Positions 52,062 to 60,875 of a stretch of 64,000 nucleotides of DNA are shown in pieces; position 1 is the stretch's first letter; every line of letters begins with the position of its first letter. The DNA is taken from NCBI RefSeq assembly GCF_030372765.1, contig NZ_JAUCMW010000020.1:25844-89843 (forward strand). Reading direction: 5' to 3'. The notes beneath the pieces were generated by a model. The model made no database searches, was not told the DNA's origin, and saw only the letters and a list, made by a program, of their open reading frames with translations. The translations under genes were made by a program, and so were the position numbers. Source of the DNA: Labilibaculum sp. K2S. GTDB taxonomy: Bacteria > Bacteroidota > Bacteroidia > Bacteroidales > Marinifilaceae.

Positions 52062-53768
52062 TTATTTTACTTCAATAACCTGAGCAGTTTTCGAAATACC
52101 ATTTTCATTAAATGCTTCAATTGTAATATAGTAGGTCTTGTCAGAATCTAGTGATTTAAGCAAATGTTCATTTTTACCATAAATCATCCATGAATTATAT
52201 AGCTTGTCCGGAGCGATTCCCCAAATGATATTATATCCCTGGCAGTTTTCCTCTTGTTTCCAGCTGATTTTTGCATCGCGTCGGTCTTTTAAGCGTTCAA
52301 CGCTAAAGTTCTTCACTGTTGATGGTGCTTTGCCTGAAGCATTTCCAAATATTCGAATATCCGAAATTGCAAGCGATGGAGTAGGAACCTCAATATTGGT
52401 ATACTTTATAAATCTTGCCTTATAGGCCTGATCCAGTTCAACGTAATCGTTGGGAGTGTCTTTAAAGCTTTTGGACTTGTCAATCAGTGATTTCCAATTT
52501 GATCCATCAAGAGAGTATTCAATCAGATATCGATGTTTCAAATTTTCATATCTGCCATACATATCCGATTTGTAATCGTGAAAATTGATTTGAATCGCTT
52601 TTACATCCATTGGTTTTTCCAGGTCGATAATAAACCATTCTCCGCCTGTGTTTGTTTCTGACAGCCAGAATGTTTTCACATTTTCATCCGTTAGGTTTTC
52701 AATTCCTTCGGGAGATGAACTTTTAACGGGTTTATGGTATGATAAAAGCATCCATCCACGAAATTTGCCGGTTTTTTCTTTTGAATTTGGGGCATAATGT
52801 GGATAATCTCCAAACCGGGTATTGCTGTACATGAGTCCGTCTTCATCAAAGAAAATAGGATGCATACAAAGTCTGCGTTCCCAGATTTCGGTAACAGAAA
52901 GTGCCATGGAACCAAAATGCCAATAAGCACCTGAGGTTGTTTTGACGATGCTTCCATGTCCGGCTCCGTTCATGAATCCCCCGGGCTTGTATACTACCGG
53001 ATTATGAGCTTGGTAGGTATAAGGTCCCATTGGATTTTTAGAGGTGTAAACACCATCGGCATAAACATTAAATTCTGTTCCTGGTGCCGCATACATCATG
53101 TAATAAGTTTCTTTGTGCTTTGTTAGCCAGGCACCTTCCATATATCCTTTAAGCAGGGTATCCGAATGGTTTTCTCCAAATCGTTCCCATCCGTGTATTT
53201 CCTGATTAAGGCTGAATAATTCAGTGGTGTTTTTTTTGGCAATAAATCTTTTGTTTTTGTCTAACTTTTTGGCTCTGATCGGAAATTTATTGGAAGATCC
53301 CCAAAAGATATAAGCCTGGTCATCATCATCAATAAACAGATCTGGATCTTGAAGATCAGTAAGAATGGCAGGGACAATTTTCCAATCTCCTTTTTTAGGA
53401 TTATCGGTATATAATACACTCATTTGTCCTGAAGGATCACCGGTTACGTATAGAACCGAGTCTTTGTAGTTGTGAGCAGCAGGAGCATTGCATCCCTGAA
53501 AATACCATTTTTCCGGTTGAATGAAATCCCAATTTTGTAAATCGGTTGAATGCCAGTAACCCAATGAACGGGTAACAAACATGTAATATTCACCACGAAA
53601 TTCCACCACAGCCGGATCTGCTCCAGAGCGATAAGAAAGGTCGTTTTGGGAATTATAAATCATGTAGGTGTAGTCAACATTTAGCGGATTGCAATAAGTT
53701 TCAGCTGTACGCTGAGCAAAAGTTGCAGCACTTACAAAAGTTAAAAGGATGGTTAATAGTCTGAGCAT
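52062..53768 (-). CDS. secreted GH43-like glycosidase with F5/8 type C and fibronectin III domains
   Basis: The 568-residue protein has a signal peptide (1-18). The five-bladed GH43 propeller (about 25-340) keeps candidate catalytic residues: Asp in SGADPAVVEF (near 50), Asp in DLQDPDLFID (near 143) and Glu in GYMEGAWLT (near 214). A discoidin/F5-8 C carbohydrate-binding domain follows (about 355-475; TDENVKTFWLSE, FIKYTNIEVPTPSLAISDIR) and a short Fn3-like end. GH43 usually cleaves arabinose, xylose or galactose links, so its place beside a beta-glucan enzyme suggests a decorated substrate or an unusual subfamily. Confidence 0.85.
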   Translation of the reverse strand: MLRLLTILLTFVSAATFAQRTAETYCNPLNVDYTYMIYNSQNDLSYRSGADPAVVEFRGEYYMFVTRSLGYWHSTDLQNWDFIQPEKWYFQGCNAPAAHNYKDSVLYVTGDPSGQMSVLYTDNPKKGDWKIVPAILTDLQDPDLFIDDDDQAYIFWGSSNKFPIRAKKLDKNKRFIAKKNTTELFSLNQEIHGWERFGENHSDTLLKGYMEGAWLTKHKETYYMMYAAPGTEFNVYADGVYTSKNPMGPYTYQAHNPVVYKPGGFMNGAGHGSIVKTTSGAYWHFGSMALSVTEIWERRLCMHPIFFDEDGLMYSNTRFGDYPHYAPNSKEKTGKFRGWMLLSYHKPVKSSSPEGIENLTDENVKTFWLSETNTGGEWFIIDLEKPMDVKAIQINFHDYKSDMYGRYENLKHRYLIEYSLDGSNWKSLIDKSKSFKDTPNDYVELDQAYKARFIKYTNIEVPTPSLAISDIRIFGNASGKAPSTVKNFSVERLKDRRDAKISWKQEENCQGYNIIWGIAPDKLYNSWMIYGKNEHLLKSLDSDKTYYITIEAFNENGISKTAQVIEVK

Positions 53769-53797
53769 TGGTTTTAATTCTGGTTGAGTAATATTGT

Positions 53798-53834
53798 ATT
53801 CCAGAGGCTTCTGGTTTTGAGAAACCTCTGGAAT
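53798..53834 (-). promoter_or_regulatory. intercistronic hairpin between the LamG and GH43 genes
   Basis: ATTCCAGAGG (53798-53807) and CCTCTGGAAT (53825-53834) are perfect 10-bp arms with a 17-nt loop. No U-run follows on the minus strand, so it may protect or process the upstream mRNA rather than end it. Confidence 0.6.
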
Positions 53835-53855
53835 TAAGAATTCTAAACAGAGAGA

Positions 53856-55574
53856 TTACTTCTCTGCGTCATATATTGTTTGAATCTCTTCCTGGCTAAG
53901 CGCCTTGTTAAATATGCGCAACTCATCAAGGAAACTTGAATCGGATAAATGATTCCAGTAACTGAAAGTTTCGCCTCCGGCACCAATCGTCATTGTGGTA
54001 CATCCGGTCCAGTCAATAGCTTTAGAAAGATCTGAGGATAACATTTCCACACCGTTGAAATAAATTGTGCTTTTTGTTAGGGAAACGGTGACTGCAATTT
54101 GAATCCACTCGCCGGCAGTTACATCGATAACACCACCATCATTCCAAACTTCTGCTGTTTCGGTCCCAACATTTAATTTTATTCTTTGTTCGGTTGCACT
54201 GCCTTCCCGCAACAATCTAAAGCCTTGGTTGCGATTTTCGGGAATGTTATTTCCAACTACGAGAATTCCAGCGCGGTTCGGACTAGGGTTTACTTTATAC
54301 CAAAATACAGTACTAAACTCTTCTCCAAACAGCCCTTCGATAGGAAAAGTAAGGTAAGAATCAGTGGCTCCAGCAAAAGCATCACTTCCAAGTACACTTT
54401 CGCCCGCAAAACCTGTTGTGCCTACTACTGTGGCGTCATTGTAGCTAATTAAATCGGTATTGCCTCCATCGAAAGGCATATAGAATGTTTCACCGTATTT
54501 TGGCTGGTATGGATTGGTAACATTAATCATATCTTGAATCTCGTCTGCAGTTAGTGCTTTATTGAATAAACGGAGTTCATCCATAGCACTTCCATCAGAT
54601 TTGTGATCCCAATAGCTAAATGTTTCGCCTCCAGAACCAATTGTCAATGTTTCGCATCCAGTCCAATCAACACCTGCATCCATAGGGGAAGAGCTCATTT
54701 CAACGCCGTTAAAGAATATTGTACATTGTGTTTGTGAAATGGTAAAAGCGATGTGAACCCATTCTCCGGCGGCAACGTCAATAACATCACCATTATTCCA
54801 AACTTCAGCAGTACCAATACCTACATTAAGCTTAATTCTTTGCTCGGCACCATTTCCTTCTCTGAGTAATCTAAATCCCTGATTACGATTTTCAGGGGTA
54901 TCATTTCCAACAACCAAAATACCTGCCCGATCCGGCGATGGATTCACCTTGTACCAGAATGCAGCAGTAAATTCAGGTGTAAGCATTGAAGCAATTGGGT
55001 AAGTTAGATAAGAATCGGTGGTTCCTGAATAAGAATCCGTTCCGATTATACTTTCCCCGGCAAAACCAGGAGATCCAACCTTAGTTGCCTGTACGATATT
55101 TACCAATTCATAATAATCTCCATCAAATGGCATGTAGAACAATTCTCCATCGAATAATGGTGTGTAAGGAGGTTCTTTTGAGAAATTTACCGAGGATGTG
55201 GTACTTTTACCTTCCAAATCAGTTGCTGTCACAGTCATAATGTGATCTCCTGTATTTACATTGTCATAGGTAAATTTTTCAAGAGCAATTCGATAATCAG
55301 TAAATGTAGTAAAACCGGCTATTTCAGTTCCATCCATTAGCACAGATATGCTTCCAATTTCAATATCATCTGTTACTTTAATATCAATGTCAATTGATGT
55401 TACCAAATCAAGAACTTTTATGATTGTTCCTTCAGTAGGGTAGTTTATTTTGACTACGGGGGCAGTTTCATCCACTCCTGGTTTCACTGCTGTAATCGGA
55501 TCAATTCCTTCGTCGCATGCCGTAGCAAATACGAGAGCAATCATTACAATTAGTATATTTTTAAATAATTTCAT
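53856..55574 (-). CDS. surface lipoprotein with duplicated LamG domains (glycan-binding, SusE-position)
   Basis: The 572-residue protein has a lipoprotein leader (lipobox ATAC, near residue 20) and a bacterial Ig-like domain (about 35-135; VVKINYPTEGTIIKVLDLV). Two laminin-G/concanavalin-like domains follow (about 147-355 and 363-572). They are very similar to each other: both have FYMPFDG, AGILVVGN, PENRNQGFRLLREG, EQRIKLNVG, GGETFSYW and DELR-FNKAL. This points to a recent duplication. Directly after SusD, this is the slot of the surface glycan-binding protein, so it probably holds the substrate for SusCD. Confidence 0.85.
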   Translation of the reverse strand: MKLFKNILIVMIALVFATACDEGIDPITAVKPGVDETAPVVKINYPTEGTIIKVLDLVTSIDIDIKVTDDIEIGSISVLMDGTEIAGFTTFTDYRIALEKFTYDNVNTGDHIMTVTATDLEGKSTTSSVNFSKEPPYTPLFDGELFYMPFDGDYYELVNIVQATKVGSPGFAGESIIGTDSYSGTTDSYLTYPIASMLTPEFTAAFWYKVNPSPDRAGILVVGNDTPENRNQGFRLLREGNGAEQRIKLNVGIGTAEVWNNGDVIDVAAGEWVHIAFTISQTQCTIFFNGVEMSSSPMDAGVDWTGCETLTIGSGGETFSYWDHKSDGSAMDELRLFNKALTADEIQDMINVTNPYQPKYGETFYMPFDGGNTDLISYNDATVVGTTGFAGESVLGSDAFAGATDSYLTFPIEGLFGEEFSTVFWYKVNPSPNRAGILVVGNNIPENRNQGFRLLREGSATEQRIKLNVGTETAEVWNDGGVIDVTAGEWIQIAVTVSLTKSTIYFNGVEMLSSDLSKAIDWTGCTTMTIGAGGETFSYWNHLSDSSFLDELRIFNKALSQEEIQTIYDAEK

Positions 55575-55613
55575 ATGATTATTATTTGTTTCTGTTTGCC
55601 ATATGGAACTCCC

Positions 55614-55643
55614 AAATTACACTCATTCTCTTGTGTGTAATTT
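55614..55643 (-). promoter_or_regulatory. intercistronic hairpin between susD-like and LamG genes
   Basis: AAATTACAC (55614-55622) and GTGTAATTT (55635-55643) form a perfect 9-bp stem with a 12-nt loop. On the plus strand T's follow; on the transcribed minus strand there is no U-run. A stability or attenuation element is possible. Confidence 0.5.
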
Positions 55644-55688
55644 TTTTACATGGTCGTTTCATTTTCTTCATTTTAATGATCAAAATTA

Positions 55689-57224
55689 TTAGTTGCTGCC
55701 TTTTAAGACTGGAAGTAAATCAACTTGATTTTGAGGATATGGTAAATAAATCAAATCAGCATTAAAGGTTCTTCCTTCGTAGCTTAACTCGTTGTATTTT
55801 TCAAGACGAACCATATCAAAAAAGCGTGTTCCCCATTCCATGGCTAACTCAGCAAATTTCTCATCCATAACCTGTGCATTTGTAACTCCTGAAATTGATG
55901 TTAAACCAGCTCTTTCCCGAACTAAATTAACCGCAGCATCTGCAGATATTGATGTGCTTGATGCGCCTTGAGTTATTGCTTCGGCGTGCATTAACAGGAT
56001 TTCAGCATAACGAATGCAGGTGAAGTTTTTGTTTGTACCGTATGTAGTACGTCCAGGTGTAAGTTGATCTGATGGTAAATAGTGCTTGCCGCTGGCAAAA
56101 AGTGCACGGGCATAATCATTAATAACATCTCCCGATCGGGTTGTATTGGAAACCCATGCAGGTAGTGTTGCATAATTCGGATCTTTTTGAATTTCAGCAA
56201 TACCTCTGTCTGTAAATAATACACTGGTTTCCAAACGAACAGTCTCACCTCTGTCAAGCATGAATTTGATGTACTTTAAGCTAGGTTCCCAAAATCCCCA
56301 ACCACTGCCGGCTCCTTCAACTTTTGGAGTCCAGCTTTGCGGTCCAAAGAATTCGAACAGGTAACTTTTGCTATCTCCTGAAGCTTGTCCAAAGTCAGAA
56401 TATTGCATTTCCAATAAATTCTCATTGTTTAGCTTCCCGGGAATTTTAAACAGCTCGTAAAAATCAGCTTCCAAGCTAAATTTAGCGGAACTGATAATTT
56501 GCGAAGTAGCATCAGCAACTGCCTGATAATTTTTTAACTCCAAATTGGCAAGCGCTTTAATTGCAAGTGCAGTGTATTTAGTAACGCCGCCACGAATATC
56601 GGTTCTTTGATTCGGATTCATATCCGGTAAGAAAGGAATTGCCTCGTCCATTTGATCAGAGATGTGCTGCATTACATCATTTTTTGATGTGATATCTGCA
56701 ACCAATAATTCTGTTGGATCAGAACTGGTTGGAATCAGAATACCTCCCCATGTTCGGGATATATTAAAGAGAATCCAGCTACGAATTGTTTTTGCTTCTG
56801 CAATGTACTGGTCTGCCAAGCTTTGGTTCCCGGTTTCATCAGCATACAATTGAATTTGCTCCATTGTACTGTGAGAGGTAATTACATCGCGGTATTCACC
56901 TTCCCAGGCGGAATTGTACATCCAAAAATCCTTGTTGTAATTGTACATGTCAGTCTCGGCAAAATCTTGCTGATCACCTAAACCTCCTGCATTCACATCA
57001 TCTCCCCGAACAGACATTAATGGATTTGCTTCCCAGCCTTTATTATTGAATTCTGCATAAAGACCAATTAAGGGTGAAATCATATTTTCAGCAATAGAAT
57101 AGTCAGTGCTGTCTGTAATGGCAATATTCTCGGCTGGTTCGTCTAATTTGTCATCGCAGGCTGTTGCAAATAGAATTGCAGCGGCTGCAAAGGTGATCTG
57201 TATAGAATATTTAAATAGTTTCAT
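55689..57224 (-). CDS. SusD/RagB family nutrient-binding outer membrane lipoprotein
   Basis: With the ATG at 57224 the protein has 511 residues and a lipoprotein leader (lipobox FATAC). It shows SusD features: N-terminal helical TPR-like units, the stretch AEAKTIRSWILFNISRTWGG (about 142-161), and the C-terminal IRYAEILLMHAEAI, VNLVRERAGL and EKFAELAMEWGTRFFDMVRL. SusD forms the lid over the SusC barrel and binds the glycan at the cell surface. The frame is open to 57257, inside susC, but the lipoprotein leader begins at 57224. It follows susC by 19 bp. Confidence 0.95.
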   Translation of the reverse strand: MKLFKYSIQITFAAAAILFATACDDKLDEPAENIAITDSTDYSIAENMISPLIGLYAEFNNKGWEANPLMSVRGDDVNAGGLGDQQDFAETDMYNYNKDFWMYNSAWEGEYRDVITSHSTMEQIQLYADETGNQSLADQYIAEAKTIRSWILFNISRTWGGILIPTSSDPTELLVADITSKNDVMQHISDQMDEAIPFLPDMNPNQRTDIRGGVTKYTALAIKALANLELKNYQAVADATSQIISSAKFSLEADFYELFKIPGKLNNENLLEMQYSDFGQASGDSKSYLFEFFGPQSWTPKVEGAGSGWGFWEPSLKYIKFMLDRGETVRLETSVLFTDRGIAEIQKDPNYATLPAWVSNTTRSGDVINDYARALFASGKHYLPSDQLTPGRTTYGTNKNFTCIRYAEILLMHAEAITQGASSTSISADAAVNLVRERAGLTSISGVTNAQVMDEKFAELAMEWGTRFFDMVRLEKYNELSYEGRTFNADLIYLPYPQNQVDLLPVLKGSN

Positions 57225-57243
57225 GATGAAATGTTTTTTCGAA

Positions 57244-60200
57244 TTAAAAATTAACATTTAAGCCAAGTGTATATACTGCAGGAATAGGATAGGTTTGTGT
57301 ATCAATTCCATTTTCTACTTCAGGATTAAATCCATTGTAGCTAAATACGGTTAAAGGACGATCTGCAGTGAATGAAATTCTAGCTTCAGGAACTTTTACA
57401 CCAAACATTACCTTTTGTCTTATATTGTAAGCAACTTGAATGTTTTGAATTCTGAAATAGGATCCATCTTCAACAAAATAATCACTCATCTTTTGATTCC
57501 AGCCTTTTCTTAATCCTGCAGAGGAAGGATATTTATTTGATGTTCCCTCACCATGCCAACGATTTTTTGCAAGATCAGCATCCAGGTTTCCATCATTTGT
57601 CCAGATTAACTCACCGCGTTTACGATTGAGAATTTTGTTTCCAGTCTGTCCTAAAATATTCATTGTGAATTCCCAGTTCTTGTAAGTTATGCCAAGATTT
57701 GCACCGTACATGAAATTTGGAAAATAAGAGCCTAAAACAACTCTGTCGTCATCATCAATTTTTCCATCCTTGTTTTGATCTTTGTATTTTAAATCACCGG
57801 GAGCTAAGCCATTTTCCACGGCAACAGGATCAGCAGCGACTTCAGCCTCGTTTTGATAAACACCAACTACCTCACGTCCGAAAAATGCCAATAATGGTTC
57901 ACCTACAATTGAACGTTGACGAAATTCTGCTTGTCCACCGTCAATATATGGCTGACCAAATAAATCCCTTACTTCGTTTTTAAGAGTAGCAAAGTTTGCT
58001 CCGATTGAGTATTTTAAATCTTTTGTAATATTGTCACTCCAATTCAAAGCCAGCTCGAATCCCGAGTTTCTGATTTCTCCGGCATTTTTTCTTACTGTGC
58101 CTCCTACAAGAGGATTGGTAACATCAATAACTGCATTTTTTGTGTCGCGGATATAATAATCAGCATCTACAGATAGTCTGTTAGCAAGAAGAGTTGTCGT
58201 AACACCAAAGTTTGTTTCTTCGGTAACTTCCCATTTAAGAGAAGAGTAGGTACTCGAGGTTGTTGTTCCGGAAACTAAAACACCATCAATAGCAGTTGTT
58301 ACAACATTGGTTGAATTAGCACCATCGCTGGCCGCGATTTTATTATTTCCCAGTTTACCCCAACTTGCGCGAAATTTTAAAAAGTCAACAAATTCGATAT
58401 CCTTCATGAAGCTTTCTTCAGATAGAACCCAACCAGCACCAACAGTTGGGAAATAACCCCATTTTTCCTGATACTTTGAGCTGCCATCAGCTCTCATTGT
58501 TCCGTATAGTAAATATTTGTTGTTGAAGTTATAAGACATTCTTCCAAAATAGGACATGCCATATTGTTTTCTTCCGTCATCATTAACACTATCAGATGGT
58601 TTACTCTTAGATTTACTAATGTACCAGTTTTCTTCCAGTCCGGAGGGGAAATTTAAACCGGTTGCACTAAGATAATTCCATGTTTCATCCCTGTAAGATG
58701 ATCCGGCCATAAGTGTAAGATTATGACCACCAAAGCTATCGGTATAGGTTAAAATATTATCCCAGGTCTGGTTTGTTGTAGTTTGAGAGTTTTTTTGAAC
58801 TGAGTCATCAGTGCGTTTAAAATTAGTGCTGACAAAATAGGCAAGATCAACAAAACGTCCTTCCTGAGAAGTGAAATCCTGACTGTAAGTTGTTTTGAAA
58901 TTTAATTTTTTGGGTATTAGGTCCAGTTTAGCATAGAAATTTGCAAGAATTTTTTTTGTTCTAATACGATTTTCACTTAAATCCATTGTTGGAAATGGGT
59001 TTTTACCTCCCCGATACCCCAAGTCCTCAGCACTAGCATATCTTGTTGGGCTTGCAGCAGTATTTAGTTCATCGTAAACAGGCATAATTGGTACCGCAAA
59101 ATAAGCAACATTCCAAGCTGCTGATTCAGGTTCATATTTCGTTGCGTTACTTAAAATTACATTGCCACCAATTGTGAACCATTCATTTGCCTGAAAGTCA
59201 ATTTTTGAACGAAGATTAAAACGTTCATACTCATTCTTCATATTCAAAACACCTTCCTGGGTAAAGAAACTTGTTCCTATTGAGTAGGTCGTATTCTCGT
59301 TACCTCCGGATACACTTAAACTATGATTTTGAATAGCAGCAGTACGCATAATCTCGTCATACCAATCTGTATTTACGTTTGGTACATTTGGATTTGTACG
59401 ACTTCTGCCGTATCGCTGCATCGCATTTAATATGAACTGTTCATCTGCCGCCGATCCTGATTCTAAGGCCATATTCGTGTATTGCTCAGCATTCGCCATT
59501 TTCAATACATTCTGGGCCACTTGATATCCGTAATAGCCATTGTAATTGATTTGGGCTTTTTGATTTCGTTTACCGGATTTGGTTTCAATTAATACAACTC
59601 CATTTGCAGCCCGCACTCCATAAATTGCTGCGGCTGAAGCATCCTTAAGTACTGAGGTTGATTCAACATCAGCTGTATTTAAAAAATCGATGTTGTCGTA
59701 GAATACTCCATCGACAACATACAAAGGTCCTTCATTGTCGTGTCCGGGATAAGAACCAATACCACGAAGGCGTATGGTTGGTGATTCACCCGGAGCCCCG
59801 GAACTAATAACCTGAAGTCCGGCAACTTTCCCCTGTAACGATTGCATAACGTTACCAGAAGGAGTTTTGACCAAGTCTTCTGATTTTACTGTTGTTATTG
59901 ATGAGGTTAGATCTTTTACGCTCATCTTTCCGTATCCAATAACAACTACTTCATCTAGACCCGTGGTAGATTCAAGTAAAGACACATTAATCAAGGTCTG
60001 ATTATTTACAGGGATTTCCTGTGTTTTCATACCAATAAAACTGTAAACGAGTGTAGCATTGCTTAAAGCTTCAATGCTGTAGTTCCCATCAATATCTGTT
60101 ACGGTTCCTGAAGTGGTTCCTTTAACAAATACGGTAACACCAATTAATGGCATTTCAGATTGGTCTGTAACTATACCTGTAATATTAGTATTGCTTTGTG

Positions 60201-60255
60201 CAAATACAGATATAGAAAACAACAAAAGAATTAGGTTAGATAATAGTAATCTCAT
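57244..60255 (-). CDS. SusC/RagA family TonB-dependent outer membrane transporter
   Basis: The 1003-residue protein has a signal peptide (1-19), a carboxypeptidase-regulatory-like domain (about 24-105; ITGIVTDQSEMPLIGVTVFV), the SusC signature DEVVVIGYG (about 104-112), a plug domain (about 118-225; SLQGKVAGLQVIS, LYVVDGVFYDN) and a 22-strand barrel ending in an aromatic-rich terminus (LGLNVNF). It imports oligosaccharides into the periplasm using TonB energy, together with the SusD protein encoded just downstream. First gene of the PUL operon. Confidence 0.96.
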   Translation of the reverse strand: MRLLLSNLILLLFSISVFAQSNTNITGIVTDQSEMPLIGVTVFVKGTTSGTVTDIDGNYSIEALSNATLVYSFIGMKTQEIPVNNQTLINVSLLESTTGLDEVVVIGYGKMSVKDLTSSITTVKSEDLVKTPSGNVMQSLQGKVAGLQVISSGAPGESPTIRLRGIGSYPGHDNEGPLYVVDGVFYDNIDFLNTADVESTSVLKDASAAAIYGVRAANGVVLIETKSGKRNQKAQINYNGYYGYQVAQNVLKMANAEQYTNMALESGSAADEQFILNAMQRYGRSRTNPNVPNVNTDWYDEIMRTAAIQNHSLSVSGGNENTTYSIGTSFFTQEGVLNMKNEYERFNLRSKIDFQANEWFTIGGNVILSNATKYEPESAAWNVAYFAVPIMPVYDELNTAASPTRYASAEDLGYRGGKNPFPTMDLSENRIRTKKILANFYAKLDLIPKKLNFKTTYSQDFTSQEGRFVDLAYFVSTNFKRTDDSVQKNSQTTTNQTWDNILTYTDSFGGHNLTLMAGSSYRDETWNYLSATGLNFPSGLEENWYISKSKSKPSDSVNDDGRKQYGMSYFGRMSYNFNNKYLLYGTMRADGSSKYQEKWGYFPTVGAGWVLSEESFMKDIEFVDFLKFRASWGKLGNNKIAASDGANSTNVVTTAIDGVLVSGTTTSSTYSSLKWEVTEETNFGVTTTLLANRLSVDADYYIRDTKNAVIDVTNPLVGGTVRKNAGEIRNSGFELALNWSDNITKDLKYSIGANFATLKNEVRDLFGQPYIDGGQAEFRQRSIVGEPLLAFFGREVVGVYQNEAEVAADPVAVENGLAPGDLKYKDQNKDGKIDDDDRVVLGSYFPNFMYGANLGITYKNWEFTMNILGQTGNKILNRKRGELIWTNDGNLDADLAKNRWHGEGTSNKYPSSAGLRKGWNQKMSDYFVEDGSYFRIQNIQVAYNIRQKVMFGVKVPEARISFTADRPLTVFSYNGFNPEVENGIDTQTYPIPAVYTLGLNVNF

Positions 60256-60875
60256 GCTCTTTTATTTTTGATTATTAATAACCTCATAAAGGTCGGCCTA
60301 TATAGGTGTTTATTCCAAATTGATCGTGTTTATTAAACCTCAACAGAAATAATAATTAACACAACATTGCCACTACGTGTGATTGTTAAGCGTCTTTAAG
60401 TTAGGTGTTTTACCTGTGTTAAAAAATGTGAAATATTTTGAGGAAATAGTGTCTTTAAACGATATTTTGATATTTAGGTAGTGAGTATGTTGGGGTAATA
60501 ATTTGAATTTTAGTTCGATTAAATAAATCATAATTGAATTATGAGAGGCTGAAAAGTATTATTTTACGAAATCGTTTTCGATTTTGTGGCTGTATTTAAG
60601 GTATTGAAAAAAATGATTGTTGTTAATTTATTAATTAACAAATTCAGCCACATCTTTATTTAGTCTGTATTTTAATAAAAATTAAACAAATGAGCAATTT
60701 GTTCATATCCTGTCGTTTATGTGTTTTTTTGAAGAGTAAAGCGAATCGATTTGCAAAAAGCCAAACTTTAATCGTTAAATTTACGTAATTAAAGTAAAAA
60801 AATGAGCCTTTCATCAAATGGCAAGTACCTGGAGATTTGGAGTAGATGGTTTTAACGAAAGAGTGAAGAGTGAAT
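60256..60875. other. divergent regulatory region between susC and the repeat-protein gene
   Basis: No gene in 620 bp. The perfect palindrome CCTATATAGG lies at 60297-60306, 42 bp upstream of the susC start, where a regulator of the PUL could bind. Direct TAnnTTTG boxes were not found for either gene; the nearest minus-strand candidate, TCAATTTG (about 60318), has one mismatch. The sequence is AT-rich throughout. Confidence 0.45.
60297..60306. promoter_or_regulatory. palindrome CCTATATAGG upstream of susC
   Basis: A perfect 10-bp palindrome, 42 bp before the susC ATG. Candidate operator only; short AT-rich palindromes also occur by chance. Confidence 0.3.
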
